Shown piece after piece: positions 1 to 8,627 of a DNA stretch of 64,000 nt. Made by a program: the position numbers and the translations under genes. This DNA comes from Chelydra serpentina (lineage: Eukaryota; Chordata; Testudines; Chelydridae): contig JBAIAC010000008.1 in NCBI GenBank assembly GCA_037349315.1, positions 32,710,001 through 32,774,000 of the forward strand. Reading direction: 5' to 3'. Each line of letters opens with the position of its first letter. Positions within the stretch are counted from its first letter, which is position 1. The notes under the pieces were generated by a model. It was given only the letters and a program-made list of their open reading frames with translations, was not told the origin of the DNA and ran no database searches.

Positions 1-364
1 ATCTGATTAAAAGATGAAAATTATTCATTGGATCACAGAGAATAATCAAGGGATTTGCAAATATATTTTATATACTAAAACTACGAAAACTAAGTAATAT
101 AAAACATTCATTTACTATATAAAGATATTTATGTATCTGCACTGTTTATATGTGTTTTTAACCAAAGAACACCTGAGAGCATGGTTTTAGACAGTAGCCT
201 CACATTAAATGCTTACCAGACCCCTGAATTAATAGCAATATCTATTTATTTTAAAATAAATAAATTTTCCAAAAGTACAAGACAGTCTACTGTCTCTACT
301 GTGTTTAAATGCTGTATGTGGTAAAGACCATATCCAGTGTCCATTGAAGTCAATGGAAAGACTC
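1..364. other. AT-rich sequence, no gene
   Basis: No open frame or family I recognise. A near-palindrome centred on CCATTGAAGTCAATGG (341-356) resembles the ancient palindromic repeats found further along. Confidence 0.6.
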
Positions 365-367
365 TAA

Positions 368-666
368 GGGCTGGTCCACACTGGGGGGGTGGGGGGATCA
401 ATCTAAGATACTCAACTTCAGCCACGTGAATAACGTAGCTGAAGTTGAATATCTTAGATCGATTTCAAAAGGTACTTACCCCGGTCCACACCGCAGCAGG
501 CAGGCTCCCCCGTCGACAGCGCGTCCTCCGCTCGTGGAGCTGGAGTTCCAGTGTCGACAGGGAGCAGCTCTGGGATCGATTTATCGCGTCTAGATGAGAC
601 GCGATAAATCGATCCCAGAAGATCGATAGCTACCCGCCGAATAGGGCGGGTAGTGTAGACGTAGCC
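368..666. mobile_element. Harbinger-like MITE with internal hairpins
   Basis: A 299-bp non-autonomous DNA transposon. The ends are related inverted repeats (GGGCTGGTCCACACT at left; reverse complement of the right end GGCTACGTCTACACT), and both sides carry the trinucleotide TAA (365-367 and 667-669), the TWA target duplication expected for PIF/Harbinger. There is no transposase, so mobility would need an enzyme in trans. Two hairpins stand out. The one at 397-463 has arms of roughly 27 bp with few mismatches. The one at 571-617 has perfect 20-bp arms around a 7-nt loop and contains GATCGATTTATCGCGTC. The family assignment rests on the target duplication and the end sequences; no coding sequence supports it. 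Confidence 0.75.
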
Positions 667-824
667 TAATTGACTTCAGTTGGGCCATAACCATTTTTAT
701 TATGCTTCTCCCTACACATCTCACAGTAATATTTTCATTTCCGACATATAGAGAAATACATATGGTTATGTGAGGGCATGTGAAACAAAAAATCCTCTGT
801 GGGAACTTCTGAAAGATACCTAGT

Positions 825-1046
825 CACTGTCACTGATTGGTCCATCAGCCCTCACAGAGAAAGGGTGCCAATCACAACACATCAGATGCGTTGTTCTAGC
901 CAGTCCTCTAACTACCCATTGGCCAAGCTGTCAGTAGCGCCAGACACCCGATTGACATAGCGCACAGCAGCCTAGAACTCCTGAGTGATCCGCCAACCGC
1001 AGCCGCCCAAACAGCTGGGATTACAGGCACGTGCCACCACACCAGG
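825..1046 (-). mobile_element. 7SL RNA-derived retroposon (SINE-like)
   Basis: Read on the minus strand, the first ~110 nt starting at 1046 match the 5' (Alu) domain of the signal recognition particle RNA. Landmarks are GGTGTGGTGGCACGTGCCTG, TAATCCCAGCT, CAGGAGTTCTAGGCTG, GTGCGCTATG and ATCGGGTGTC, all in 7SL order, with a short deletion before CAGGAGTTC. The match begins at essentially the first nucleotide of 7SL. The remaining ~110 nt (825-934) do not look like 7SL. The whole 222-bp unit is flanked by an 11-bp direct repeat AGATACCTAGT (814-824 and 1047-1057), so both parts appear to have inserted together by retroposition. There is no poly(A). The 3' end overlaps a doubled hexamer (GTCACT twice, 823-834, plus strand). 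Alternatives are a one-off 7SL retropseudogene or a member of an undescribed 7SL-headed SINE family. Confidence 0.75.
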
Positions 1047-1057
1047 AGATACCTAGT

Positions 1058-2050
1058 AAATAGATGTGTTGATAAAATCAATCACAATGGTTGAAAGGTA
1101 GGCTAATGCTTGAATGCAACTTTATGTCACTAATGTTGAAAGCTGTAGGGAGACAAAGATTTGTGACAGATGGTAGGCTTTTAATTGGATCTTGTTCAGG
1201 AAATATACATGCTAAGCATCTGTGGTCAAGTCACCAGTTATGTAATTGTCAGTGAACAAGACATCTACAGTAGAAACTGAAAATTTCTTCAGACTTGAAA
1301 CTGCGCTCTTGTGCTTTTTACTTTTTAAAGTTATTTTCCTTTTATCAAAATATACTAACCTGGAAACATTATAACAACTGTGCCCCTTGATACTATATTT
1401 TATCTTAATACCACATTTTTAACTTACATAAAAAGCTTGCTACCACCAAACATGAATCTTGGAACATTGTGGGTCATGATCCTATATAACGAGCTGAAAA
1501 GCTATTGGATTTAGGGTATAGTTTTCTATCCAAACAGCTAAAATGCCTAAAATTCCTCATCTGGGCTGCAAAACAGATTGTATGATTTGAAGTTTCCTAT
1601 ATACTAGTAAAGTTAATTCATCTTCTTATATGATAGCCACACATTCAAAATGTCACATTGAGATACATACAGGTCATGCTCAGCTGGATGCACTAGAAAT
1701 CTTGTGCAATATTCCCTTTTAAGGAATGTGATTTAATATGATAGAGACTGATTCATTATAATGTAAAATGTCCTGTTTAAACAGAGCATACATCTTAGAC
1801 TACATATATCTGGCAAGTGACACTGGAAGCAAAGAAGTACATATTTAGAAAACATTTAAGATCCTCTTGTTTCTTTAACAATGTTGGTTTTCTTTATAAA
1901 CAAATCCCATTAACATGCAATATTTTTTTCCCCCAAGAATAAAATCTTATTACTGAAAATATTTTTAATTTCATTTTTTGGAAATAAGCATATGAGTAGA
2001 GATACTTGTGTGCTTAATGTCCACAAGATTGGGCCCTTAAAATAGAGAGA
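1058..2050. other. no gene seen
   Basis: AT-rich sequence with frequent stops in all frames. I recognise no repeat family or RNA gene here. Confidence 0.6.
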
Positions 2051-2057
2051 GTCTTCC

Positions 2058-2150
2058 TATGTTTTTGTACTGCACCTGGCATAATGGAGCTTCAATCTTA
2101 ACTTGGGTCTCTGGGCACTTTTTTTAAAAATGAAAATTATAAATAATAAT
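2058..2150. repeat. possible MIR-type SINE tail
   Basis: The stretch around GTACTGCACCTGGCATAATG, followed by an A/T-rich AATAATAATAA run, resembles the 3' tail of ancient amniote SINEs. It is short and diverged, so the call is tentative. It directly precedes the CR1 fragment. Confidence 0.3.
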
Positions 2151-2151
2151 A

Positions 2152-2577
2152 AGAATCATAGAATCATAGAATATTAGGGTTGGAAGAGATCCCAGGAGGT
2201 CATCTAGTCCAATCCTCTGCTCAAAGCAGGACCAACACCAACTAAATCAACCCAGCCAAGGCTTTGTCAAGCCAGGCCTTGAAAACCTCTAAAGATGGAG
2301 ATTCCACCACCTGCCTAGGAAACCCATTCCAGTGCTTCACCACCCTCCTAGTGAAATAGTGTTTCCTAATATCCAACCTAGACCTCCCACCCTGCAACTT
2401 GAGACCATTGCTGCTTGTTGTGTCATCTGCCACCACTGAGAACAGCTGAGCTCCATCCTCTTTGGAACCCCCCCTTCAGATACTTGAAGGCTGCTATCAA
2501 ATTCCCCCTCACTCTTCTCTTCTGCAGACTAAATAATCCCAGTTCCCTCACCCTCTCCTCGTAAATCATGTGCTCCA
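2152..2577 (-). mobile_element. CR1 LINE 3' fragment
   Basis: Minus-strand 3' end of a CR1 retrotransposon. It ends at the left in the octamer-type tail (AGAATCATAGAATCATAGAA on the plus strand). A 64-residue frame (2242-2436) encodes the C-terminus of the CR1 reverse transcriptase protein, with the typical [19 protein letters not shown] and VVESPSLEVFKAWLDKAL segments. Everything upstream of this tip is missing (5' truncation at about 2577), where it meets the Penelope-like element with no intervening sequence. The same protein end occurs in the copies at 42453-43537 and 58744-59698. Confidence 0.9.
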
Positions 2578-3197
2578 GAATGCCCCTCTGCCATGTACAT
2601 TGGACAAACTGGACAGTCTCTACGCAAAGGAATAAATGGACACAAATCTGCTATCCGGAATCATAACATTCAAAAACCACTTGGAGAACACTTCATCCTC
2701 CCTGGTCACTCAATAGCAGACTTGACAGTGACAATTTTAAAACAGAAAAACTTCAAAACCAGACTCTAACGAGAAGCTGCTGAACTGGAATTAATCTGCA
2801 AATTGGATACCATCAACCTAGGGTTAAACAGAGACTGGGAATGGCTGGGTCATTACACTCATTGAATATATTTCCCTAAGATTAAGTATCCTCACACCTT
2901 CTTGTCAACTGTCTGATATAGGCCTTCTTGATTATCACTACAAAAGGTTTTTTTTCTCCTGCTGATAATAGCTCATCTAAATTAAATAGCCTTTTAGAAT
3001 TGGTATGGCAACTTCCACCTTTTCTGTGTGTGTATATATACATCTTGCTTCTGTGTGTTCCATTCTATGCATCCAATGAAGTGGGCTATAGCCTATAAAA
3101 GCGTATGCTGAAATAAATTTGTTAGTCTCTAAGGTGCCACAAGTACTCCTGTTCTTTTTACAGATACAGACTAACACGGCTGCTACTCTGAAATCTC
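2578..3197 (+). mobile_element. Penelope-like element, GIY-YIG end
   Basis: Translating from about 2595 gives [19 protein letters not shown], the core of a GIY-YIG endonuclease (YIG, then R and H), followed by HFILPGHSIADLTV and, after one in-frame stop (TAA near 2767), REAAELELICKLDTINLGLN. Penelope-like retroelements carry this endonuclease C-terminal to their reverse transcriptase, and here only that end survives. The 3' untranslated part runs to about 3197 and closes with a segment ending ACACGGCTGCTACTCTGAAA, which I recognise as a very common turtle interspersed repeat end. The in-frame stop and missing reverse transcriptase make this a dead 5'-truncated copy. Confidence 0.8.
2595..2871 (+). 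pseudogene. GIY-YIG endonuclease remnant (Penelope-like)
   Basis: About 90 codons of the endonuclease region of the surrounding element. Visible are the YIG signature, a T/R/H pattern and the downstream LNRDWEWLGHY segment just before a stop. One internal TAA replaces a sense codon. The domain would nick target DNA for target-primed reverse transcription, but this copy cannot be functional. Confidence 0.75.
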
Positions 3198-3246
3198 ACT
3201 AATTTGTCCCCATGATTCCTTCTTGTCACTCTTTTTCCCTCTAGTG

Positions 3247-3656
3247 CACTGGTTCTTAACCTGGGGTATGCATACCCCTGGGGGTACACAGAGGTCTTTC
3301 AGGGGGTATATCAATTTATCTAGATATTTGCCTACTTTTACAACAATCTACATAAAAAGCACTAGTGAAGTCAGTGCAAACTAAAATTTCATACAGACAC
3401 TGACTTGTTTATACTGCTCTATATACTGTGCATTGAAATATAAGTACAATATTTATATTCTAATTGTTTTATTTTGTAATTATATGGTAAAAATGAGAAA
3501 GTAAGCACTTTTCACTAATAGTGTGATGTGACATTTTTGTATTTTTATGTCTGATTTTTTAAGCAAGTAGTTTTAAAATTAGGTGAAACTTGGGGCATGC
3601 AAGAGAAATCAGACTCCTTAAAGGGTACAGTAGTCTGGAAAGATTGAGAGACACTG
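3247..3656. mobile_element. hAT MITE (410 bp)
   Basis: The left end reads CACTGGTTCTTAACCTGGGG. The right end reversed reads CAGTGTCTCTCAATCTTTCC, a diverged version of the CAGTGGTTCTCAACCT hAT terminus. The flanks CTCTAGTG (3239-3246) and CTCTAGGG (3657-3664) form an 8-bp target duplication with one mismatch, as expected for hAT. The interior is AT-rich and non-coding. Part of it (TACACAGAGGTCTTTCAGGG) belongs to a family common in reptile genomes. Confidence 0.75.
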
Positions 3657-3664
3657 CTCTAGGG

Positions 3665-4572
3665 AGTGACTGCAGACCTCCTTCATTCAGCCCCTTTTTC
3701 CTGCCCTTGATTCTTGGCTGTTTAATCCTTTCCCAGATCCTCCCTCAACTCAACTTTATTTTCCAGTAGGCCCTATCAATCCCTGATTCCTCTCCAGGAG
3801 CAGTATCTAAGGTTAATTGGCCACTTGTGGCCTGAAATAGCCCACACAGAGCTTGTGTGGGGTGGGCACCCTATCCTTGGCCCTAATTTTATGCAGAAGT
3901 TTTTTGTTGCTAAATACTCTTGGAGTTTATACCATTTATTTGAGAGTCATAGAGAGGATACCTAGGCTAGCTGCATTTCATGCTGTGTCACTTCAATTTT
4001 TTTGGTAAGACATCTCTCCTGGCAGAGCTTTTTGCTCATATAGGTATTCTGCCAAGCAGTTTTGGTTTTGTGTGTAAATAAACATCATTGCATATAGGTT
4101 ACTTAAAAAGTAAGGAAGAATTTAGTCATGTGAGATTTATAATTAATATAAGTGGCATATCCCTCTGAAGATCATTGTGGCCTGGTGTATGATTTTCAGG
4201 TCAGATTCTATACCTGATTTGGCTGGCACCTGGTAGGCTGTAGTGTTTATTTCCAAAGAGGATGATGAACTGATTTGGTTGCAGAAAAATTAGAATTTGA
4301 TTAGAGGTTATTAGCTATAGACAGAAGCCTGTAACCGTTTTTATTTCTCAAGAGTCTATTTTGGGGCATTTGAAGATTTGGGTTACTGCTACAGTTATAT
4401 ATCAGAATGGCCCTAATGCTGTTTTGTAGGATAAGAGCAAATGACAACCAAATAAGGGGGAAAGAAACCTACACACGTTTTTTACAGACACCAGAAAAAT
4501 CAAATGAGAAATTAAATATTGCAGTAGCCTGTACACTTTTTGGTTCAATGCTATTTTGCAGTCATCTGATGT
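3665..4572. other. no gene seen
   Basis: Unique-looking sequence with no supported coding frame or recognised repeat. Confidence 0.55.
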
Positions 4573-4580
4573 GTCTAAAG

Positions 4581-4825
4581 CAGTGGTGGGAAACCTGCAG
4601 CCCATCAGGGTAATCCACTGGGGGTAATCTACTCGTGGGGCCACAAGACAGTGTTTACATTGACTGTCCACATGCACAGCCGCCCGCAGCTCCCAGTGGC
4701 CGCGGTTCACCGTTCACAGCCAATCGGAGCTGCGGGAAGCACATGCCAGAACGTCCCTGCGGCCCACCAGTGGATTACCCTGACGGGCTGCGTTCGGCCG
4801 CCAGGCCGCCAGTTGCCCACCACTG
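4581..4825. mobile_element. hAT MITE with perfect 8-bp TSD
   Basis: The 245-bp element starts CAGTGGTGGGAAACCTG and ends with the reverse complement of CAGTGGTGGGCAACTGG. The 8-bp flank GTCTAAAG is identical on both sides (4573-4580 and 4826-4833). The interior is GC-rich compared with the AT-rich surroundings and non-coding. Open frames crossing it (for example 4635-4853) are by-products of its high GC content. Confidence 0.88.
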
Positions 4826-4833
4826 GTCTAAAG

Positions 4834-5105
4834 TGTTTTTCATTCTTTTTTGACAGTAGGGTTATTAATGAATGGTTGATAAATAATTAACGCTTCTGTT
4901 TTTTTTCCAAGGCTCATTAATTTCATTTTTGACGTTTATTTTGAGATTTTTTTTTATTTTTATGGAAATGTCCAAAAATCAGGGGAGGGGATGTTTCAGG
5001 GCTTTCTCTCTGTATATACTATACACAGGTAGCATATTCTGTAATGAGTAATCTCTTTGTAATGTTACCTGATGCACTTTAATGCAGGACTGTTTCAAAC
5101 AGCAC
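4834..5105. other. AT-rich sequence, no gene
   Basis: T-rich sequence with no recognised feature. Confidence 0.5.
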
Positions 5106-5107
5106 TA

Positions 5108-5243
5108 TGTTCAAACATACTAGGGATCATTTAGTGTGCACCAACAGTGTCTACATAGATGAATTAATGCACAACATGTTAGTGCACTTTACAAATCACA
5201 TCCCTGTAGTCTGCATTACTGCTCCTTGTAGACAAGCCCCTAG
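5108..5243. mobile_element. decayed palindromic MITE
   Basis: The right end CTTGTAGACAAGCCCCTAG and the internal GTGTCTACATAG resemble the ends of PIF/Harbinger-like MITEs common in turtles. Left (AGTGTGCACCAACAGTG) and right halves show diverged inverted similarity. No clean target duplication was found, so boundaries are approximate. Confidence 0.4.
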
Positions 5244-6983
5244 ATACAAGTAACTATTTCTAGTGAGTTGCGGTGTATATTGAATAAACATACTTAATTT
5301 ATTTTGTATCAGGGACATTTTATTTGTATTTAGCAGTTAAAAATAAAAAATCAGAATCCCTATAAATAATCAATGTTCTTATTTCCATTTGCTAGTCTTT
5401 ATCATATTGACTGGTACACTAGGACTGTTTATTTTTAATATGGGAGACAAGCTACTGGACAAGACAAGCAAATGTTAGTATTCTACATCTGCCATCTGCT
5501 TAATGCCTAGTGACTCTAAAAACAATCTCTATGATTTTCATAGCTCATATGACATTTGTGAACTTGGGAACATTAAAAGCTCTTCTGGAGACCACTTGAT
5601 CTGAGGGCAAGTGTGTTTGCTGGGATTGAAATAGTTATAGACATTCATTTGGTTAATTAATGTATTCACATTTTAAAACCACAAAGAAATATTGATGAAG
5701 CAAAAACCAAGACGCCATTGCTATATTGCATGCTTCATGAAAATAATCTAAATGTTCATCTGCAAAATATTTTGTTTTATAAGGTTTGCTTAGGTCAAAT
5801 GTTTATGAAATAGGAGTTAGAATTCCTATTTTTATGTGGAGAGATTGATTCTTTCACTTCAGGTATCACTCCTTCATTAAAAAATGATTTATCTGTATTC
5901 CCAAGTGTCTTTTTTCTGTTGTTTTGATGTATAATATCACACAGAAGCTGCTAGACTCTTTAGAGAAAGCTTTACCCTATGAAAATAGTTTAAAAAATGG
6001 ACAATGAATTTATGCCTTATCCTTTCACAAGAAGAACTCCCAAAATTAAGGATTTGTAAACTATTTATGGTTGTAGGTAAGGTGTACATTTCAGTACATT
6101 CAACAATGTAAGTTGCTGAAGAATATCCAGGGAACTCATTAAAGGCCATGACCTTGAGTAAAGTTTATTTAGCCTGGAGGTTATTGAAATAATGTAGTAT
6201 TTTTTTTGCAGTTGATGGTATGACTGCAGAATATTAAATACTTTTTGAAAAAGATTTTCTTGCCACAGCACTTCTATATGTAATTCCACAGGGATTAGCT
6301 TCCTCTACACCTCTCTTCTTCCAAATACACTGTCTTTCATTCACTGCAAAACCACAATAAGATTATAGATTACATAACACAGAGAACTGTACAAACATAC
6401 CTGATGTCTTATATTATGTGTGAACTAAGTGCTATTCACACACACTCTTATAAAGCCATAAAGGAAAAATAGATATGATGGGAAGGAAAGCAGGAACCAA
6501 ATGTGTCAGATTCGCTGGGAGTTTAAGGGATGAAATCTAGGGAGAATGCATCACACAAACAATTGTAACAATATTCAGTTGCAGCAAAACTGAGAATGTG
6601 AATGTTTTCCTCCCCAAAACTGTTTAAAAAAAAACACATGGTAAGCACTCCGCAAGCCCTTTGTGACAGAAGCCATGAAGAGATATTGAAGAGCCTAGTG
6701 TGTGTGGATGGGAGAGAGAGAGAGGGTCTGAACATTTCTCTGTGTGTTGTACATCCCAATTATTTTCAAACTCTGTTACAAATTATATTATGGTAATTAA
6801 AAACAAAGCCCTCTTTCAGTTAGCAAACTTTTCATGAATTGTGCCAATCTTCTACAAATATATATATTAAAACTGTTTGATTTGACTCTTAAAATTGTGC
6901 TGTGTGGTTATTCAGCTAAATCACATAGCTTTTCTGTCACCCAATTGGATAACTGAAATGTCTTAAAAGGATAATAGCAAATA
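5244..6983. other. no gene seen
   Basis: AT-rich, with no recognised family. Short frames on both strands have no domain-like content. Confidence 0.55.
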
Positions 6984-7388
6984 GTGAACAGTAGGGCTGT
7001 TTATTAATCACAGTTAACTCACACAATTAACTCAAAAAAATGTATCGTGATTAAAAAATTTAATTGCACTGTTAAACAACAGAACACCAATTGAAATGTA
7101 TTAAATATTTTTGGATGTTTTTCTACATTTTCAAATATATTGATTTCTGTTACAACACAAAATACAAAGTGTACAGTGCTCACATTATATTATTTTTTAT
7201 TACAAATATTTGCACTGTAGAAATGATAAACAAAAGAAATAGTATTTTTCAATTCACCTCATACAACTACTGTGGTGCAATCTCTTTATTATGAAAGTGT
7301 AACTTACAAATGTAGATTTTTTTTGTTACATAACTGCACTCAAAAACAAAACAATGTAAAACTTTAGAGCCTACAAATCCACTAAGTC

Positions 7389-7598
7389 CTACTTCTTGTT
7401 CAGCCACTCGCTAAGACAAAAAAGTTTGTTTACATTTATGGGCGATAATGCTGCCTGCTTCTTATTTACAATATCACCTGAAAGTGATAACAGGTGTTCA
7501 CATGGCACTTTTGTAGCCCATGTTGCAAGGTATTTACATGCCAAATATGCTAAACATTTGTATTCCCCTTCATGCTTCAGCCACATTCTAGAGGACAT
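7389..7598 (-). pseudogene. hAT C-terminal dimerisation region, inverted arm
   Basis: Reads LACKYLATWATKVPCEHLLS, then LSGDIVNKKQAALSPINVNK and a natural-looking end LNKK plus stop. This is the hAT C-terminal dimerisation domain (conserved P-E/G...LFS...SGDIV...K...L...NVN pattern), encoded on the minus strand in the left arm. It faces the equivalent sequence in the right arm. The N-terminal zinc finger and catalytic domain are absent. Confidence 0.8.
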
Positions 7599-7669
7599 GC
7601 TTCCATGCTGATGATGCTCGTTTAAAAAATGTGTTAATTAAATTTTTTATTGAACTCCTTTGAGGTGAA

Positions 7670-7924
7670 TTGTATGTCTCCTGTTCTGTTTTACCTGCAT
7701 TCTGCCATATATTTCATGTTATAGCAGTCTTGGATGATGACCCAGCACATGTTCGTGTTATGAACACTTTCACAGCAGATCTGAAAAAACGCAAAGAAGA
7801 TACTAATGTGAGATTTCTAAAAATAGCTACAGCACTGGAACCAAGGTTTAAGAATCTGAAGTGCCGTCCAAAATTTGAGAGGGACGAGGTGTGGAGCATG
7901 CTTTCAGAAGTCTTAAAAGAGTAA
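7670..7924 (+). pseudogene. hAT transposase internal fragment
   Basis: An 84-residue frame in the loop of the fold-back, with DDDPAHVRVMNTF, VRFLKIATALEPRFKNLK and DEVWSMLSEVLKE. The ALDPRFK-like segment is typical of BED-type hAT transposases upstream of the dimerisation domain. It ends in a TAA just before sequence that still reads PKPPKKKINLLLV in frame. The copy at 50586-51005 lacks that stop. Confidence 0.75.
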
Positions 7925-8040
7925 CGCTCAGATGCAGAAACTACAGAACCCAAACCACCAAAAAAGAAAATCAACCTTCTGCTGGTGGATTCTGACTCAA
8001 ATGATAAAAGTGAACATACATTGGTCTGCACTGCTTTAGG

Positions 8041-8250
8041 TTGTGGTTGGAGCATGAAGGGAGAAATGACTTTTTAGGGCATTTGGCACGTAAATATCTT
8101 GTGATGCAGGCTACAATAGTACCAGGTGAATGCCTGTTCTTACTTTCAGGTGACATTGTAAACAAGAAGCAGGCAGCATTATTTCCTGCAAACTGTAACC
8201 AAACTTGTTTGTCTGAGCGATTGGGTGAAGTAGGACTGAGTGGACTTGTC
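8041..8250 (+). pseudogene. hAT dimerisation region, direct arm
   Basis: Encodes HLARKYLVMQATIVPGECLF and LSGDIVNKKQAALFPANCNQ on the plus strand, the same domain as the minus-strand copy at 7389-7598. The end differs: a small deletion replaces the LNKK-stop ending with read-through LGEVGLSGLV. It is in a different frame from the 7670-7924 fragment, consistent with an internal deletion near 8040. Confidence 0.75.
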
Positions 8251-8627
8251 AGCTCTAAAGTTTTACATTGTTCTATTTTTGAATGCAGGGGTTTTTTTGT
8301 ATCTAATTCTACATTTGTAAGTTCAACTTTTATGATAAAGAGATTGCACTACAGTACTTGTTTTAGGTGAATTGAAAAATACAATTTCTTTTGTTTTTCA
8401 CAGTGCAAATATTTGTAATAAAAATAAATATAAAGTGAGCACTGTACATTTTGTATTCTGTGTTGTAATTGAAATCAATATATTTGAGAATGTAGAAAAC
8501 ATTCAAAAATATTTAAATAAATGGTATTCTATTATTGTTTAACAGTGCGATTAATCACGATTAATTTTTTTAATTGCATGATAAATCATAATTAATATTT
8601 TAACCGCTTGACAGCCCTAACAGTGAA

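Larger units (their letters stand above)
6992..8619. mobile_element. hAT fold-back element, copy 1
   Basis: A 1628-bp element bounded by TAGGGCTGT at 6992 and its inverse at 8619. The first ~600 bp (6992 to about 7595) are an inverted copy of the last ~580 bp (about 8040-8619), so the element is a giant palindrome with a loop of about 440 bp. Both arms contain the 3' untranslated sequence plus the C-terminal coding part of a hAT transposase, pointing in opposite directions. The loop carries a more N-terminal piece of the same transposase on the plus strand. The flanks give a candidate 8-bp target duplication AGTGAACA/AGTGAATA with one mismatch. No catalytic core is present, so it would have to move in trans. 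A second copy with the same layout lies at 49959-51560. Confidence 0.85.

Noticed and set aside
965..1047. Human Alu contamination
   Set aside because: The CTGGGATTACAGGCACGTGCC stretch (shown in part) looks like Alu at first. The match continues into 7SL-specific text (GTGCGCTATG, ATCGGGTGTC) that Alu lacks, and the unit has its own target duplication in turtle-like flanks.
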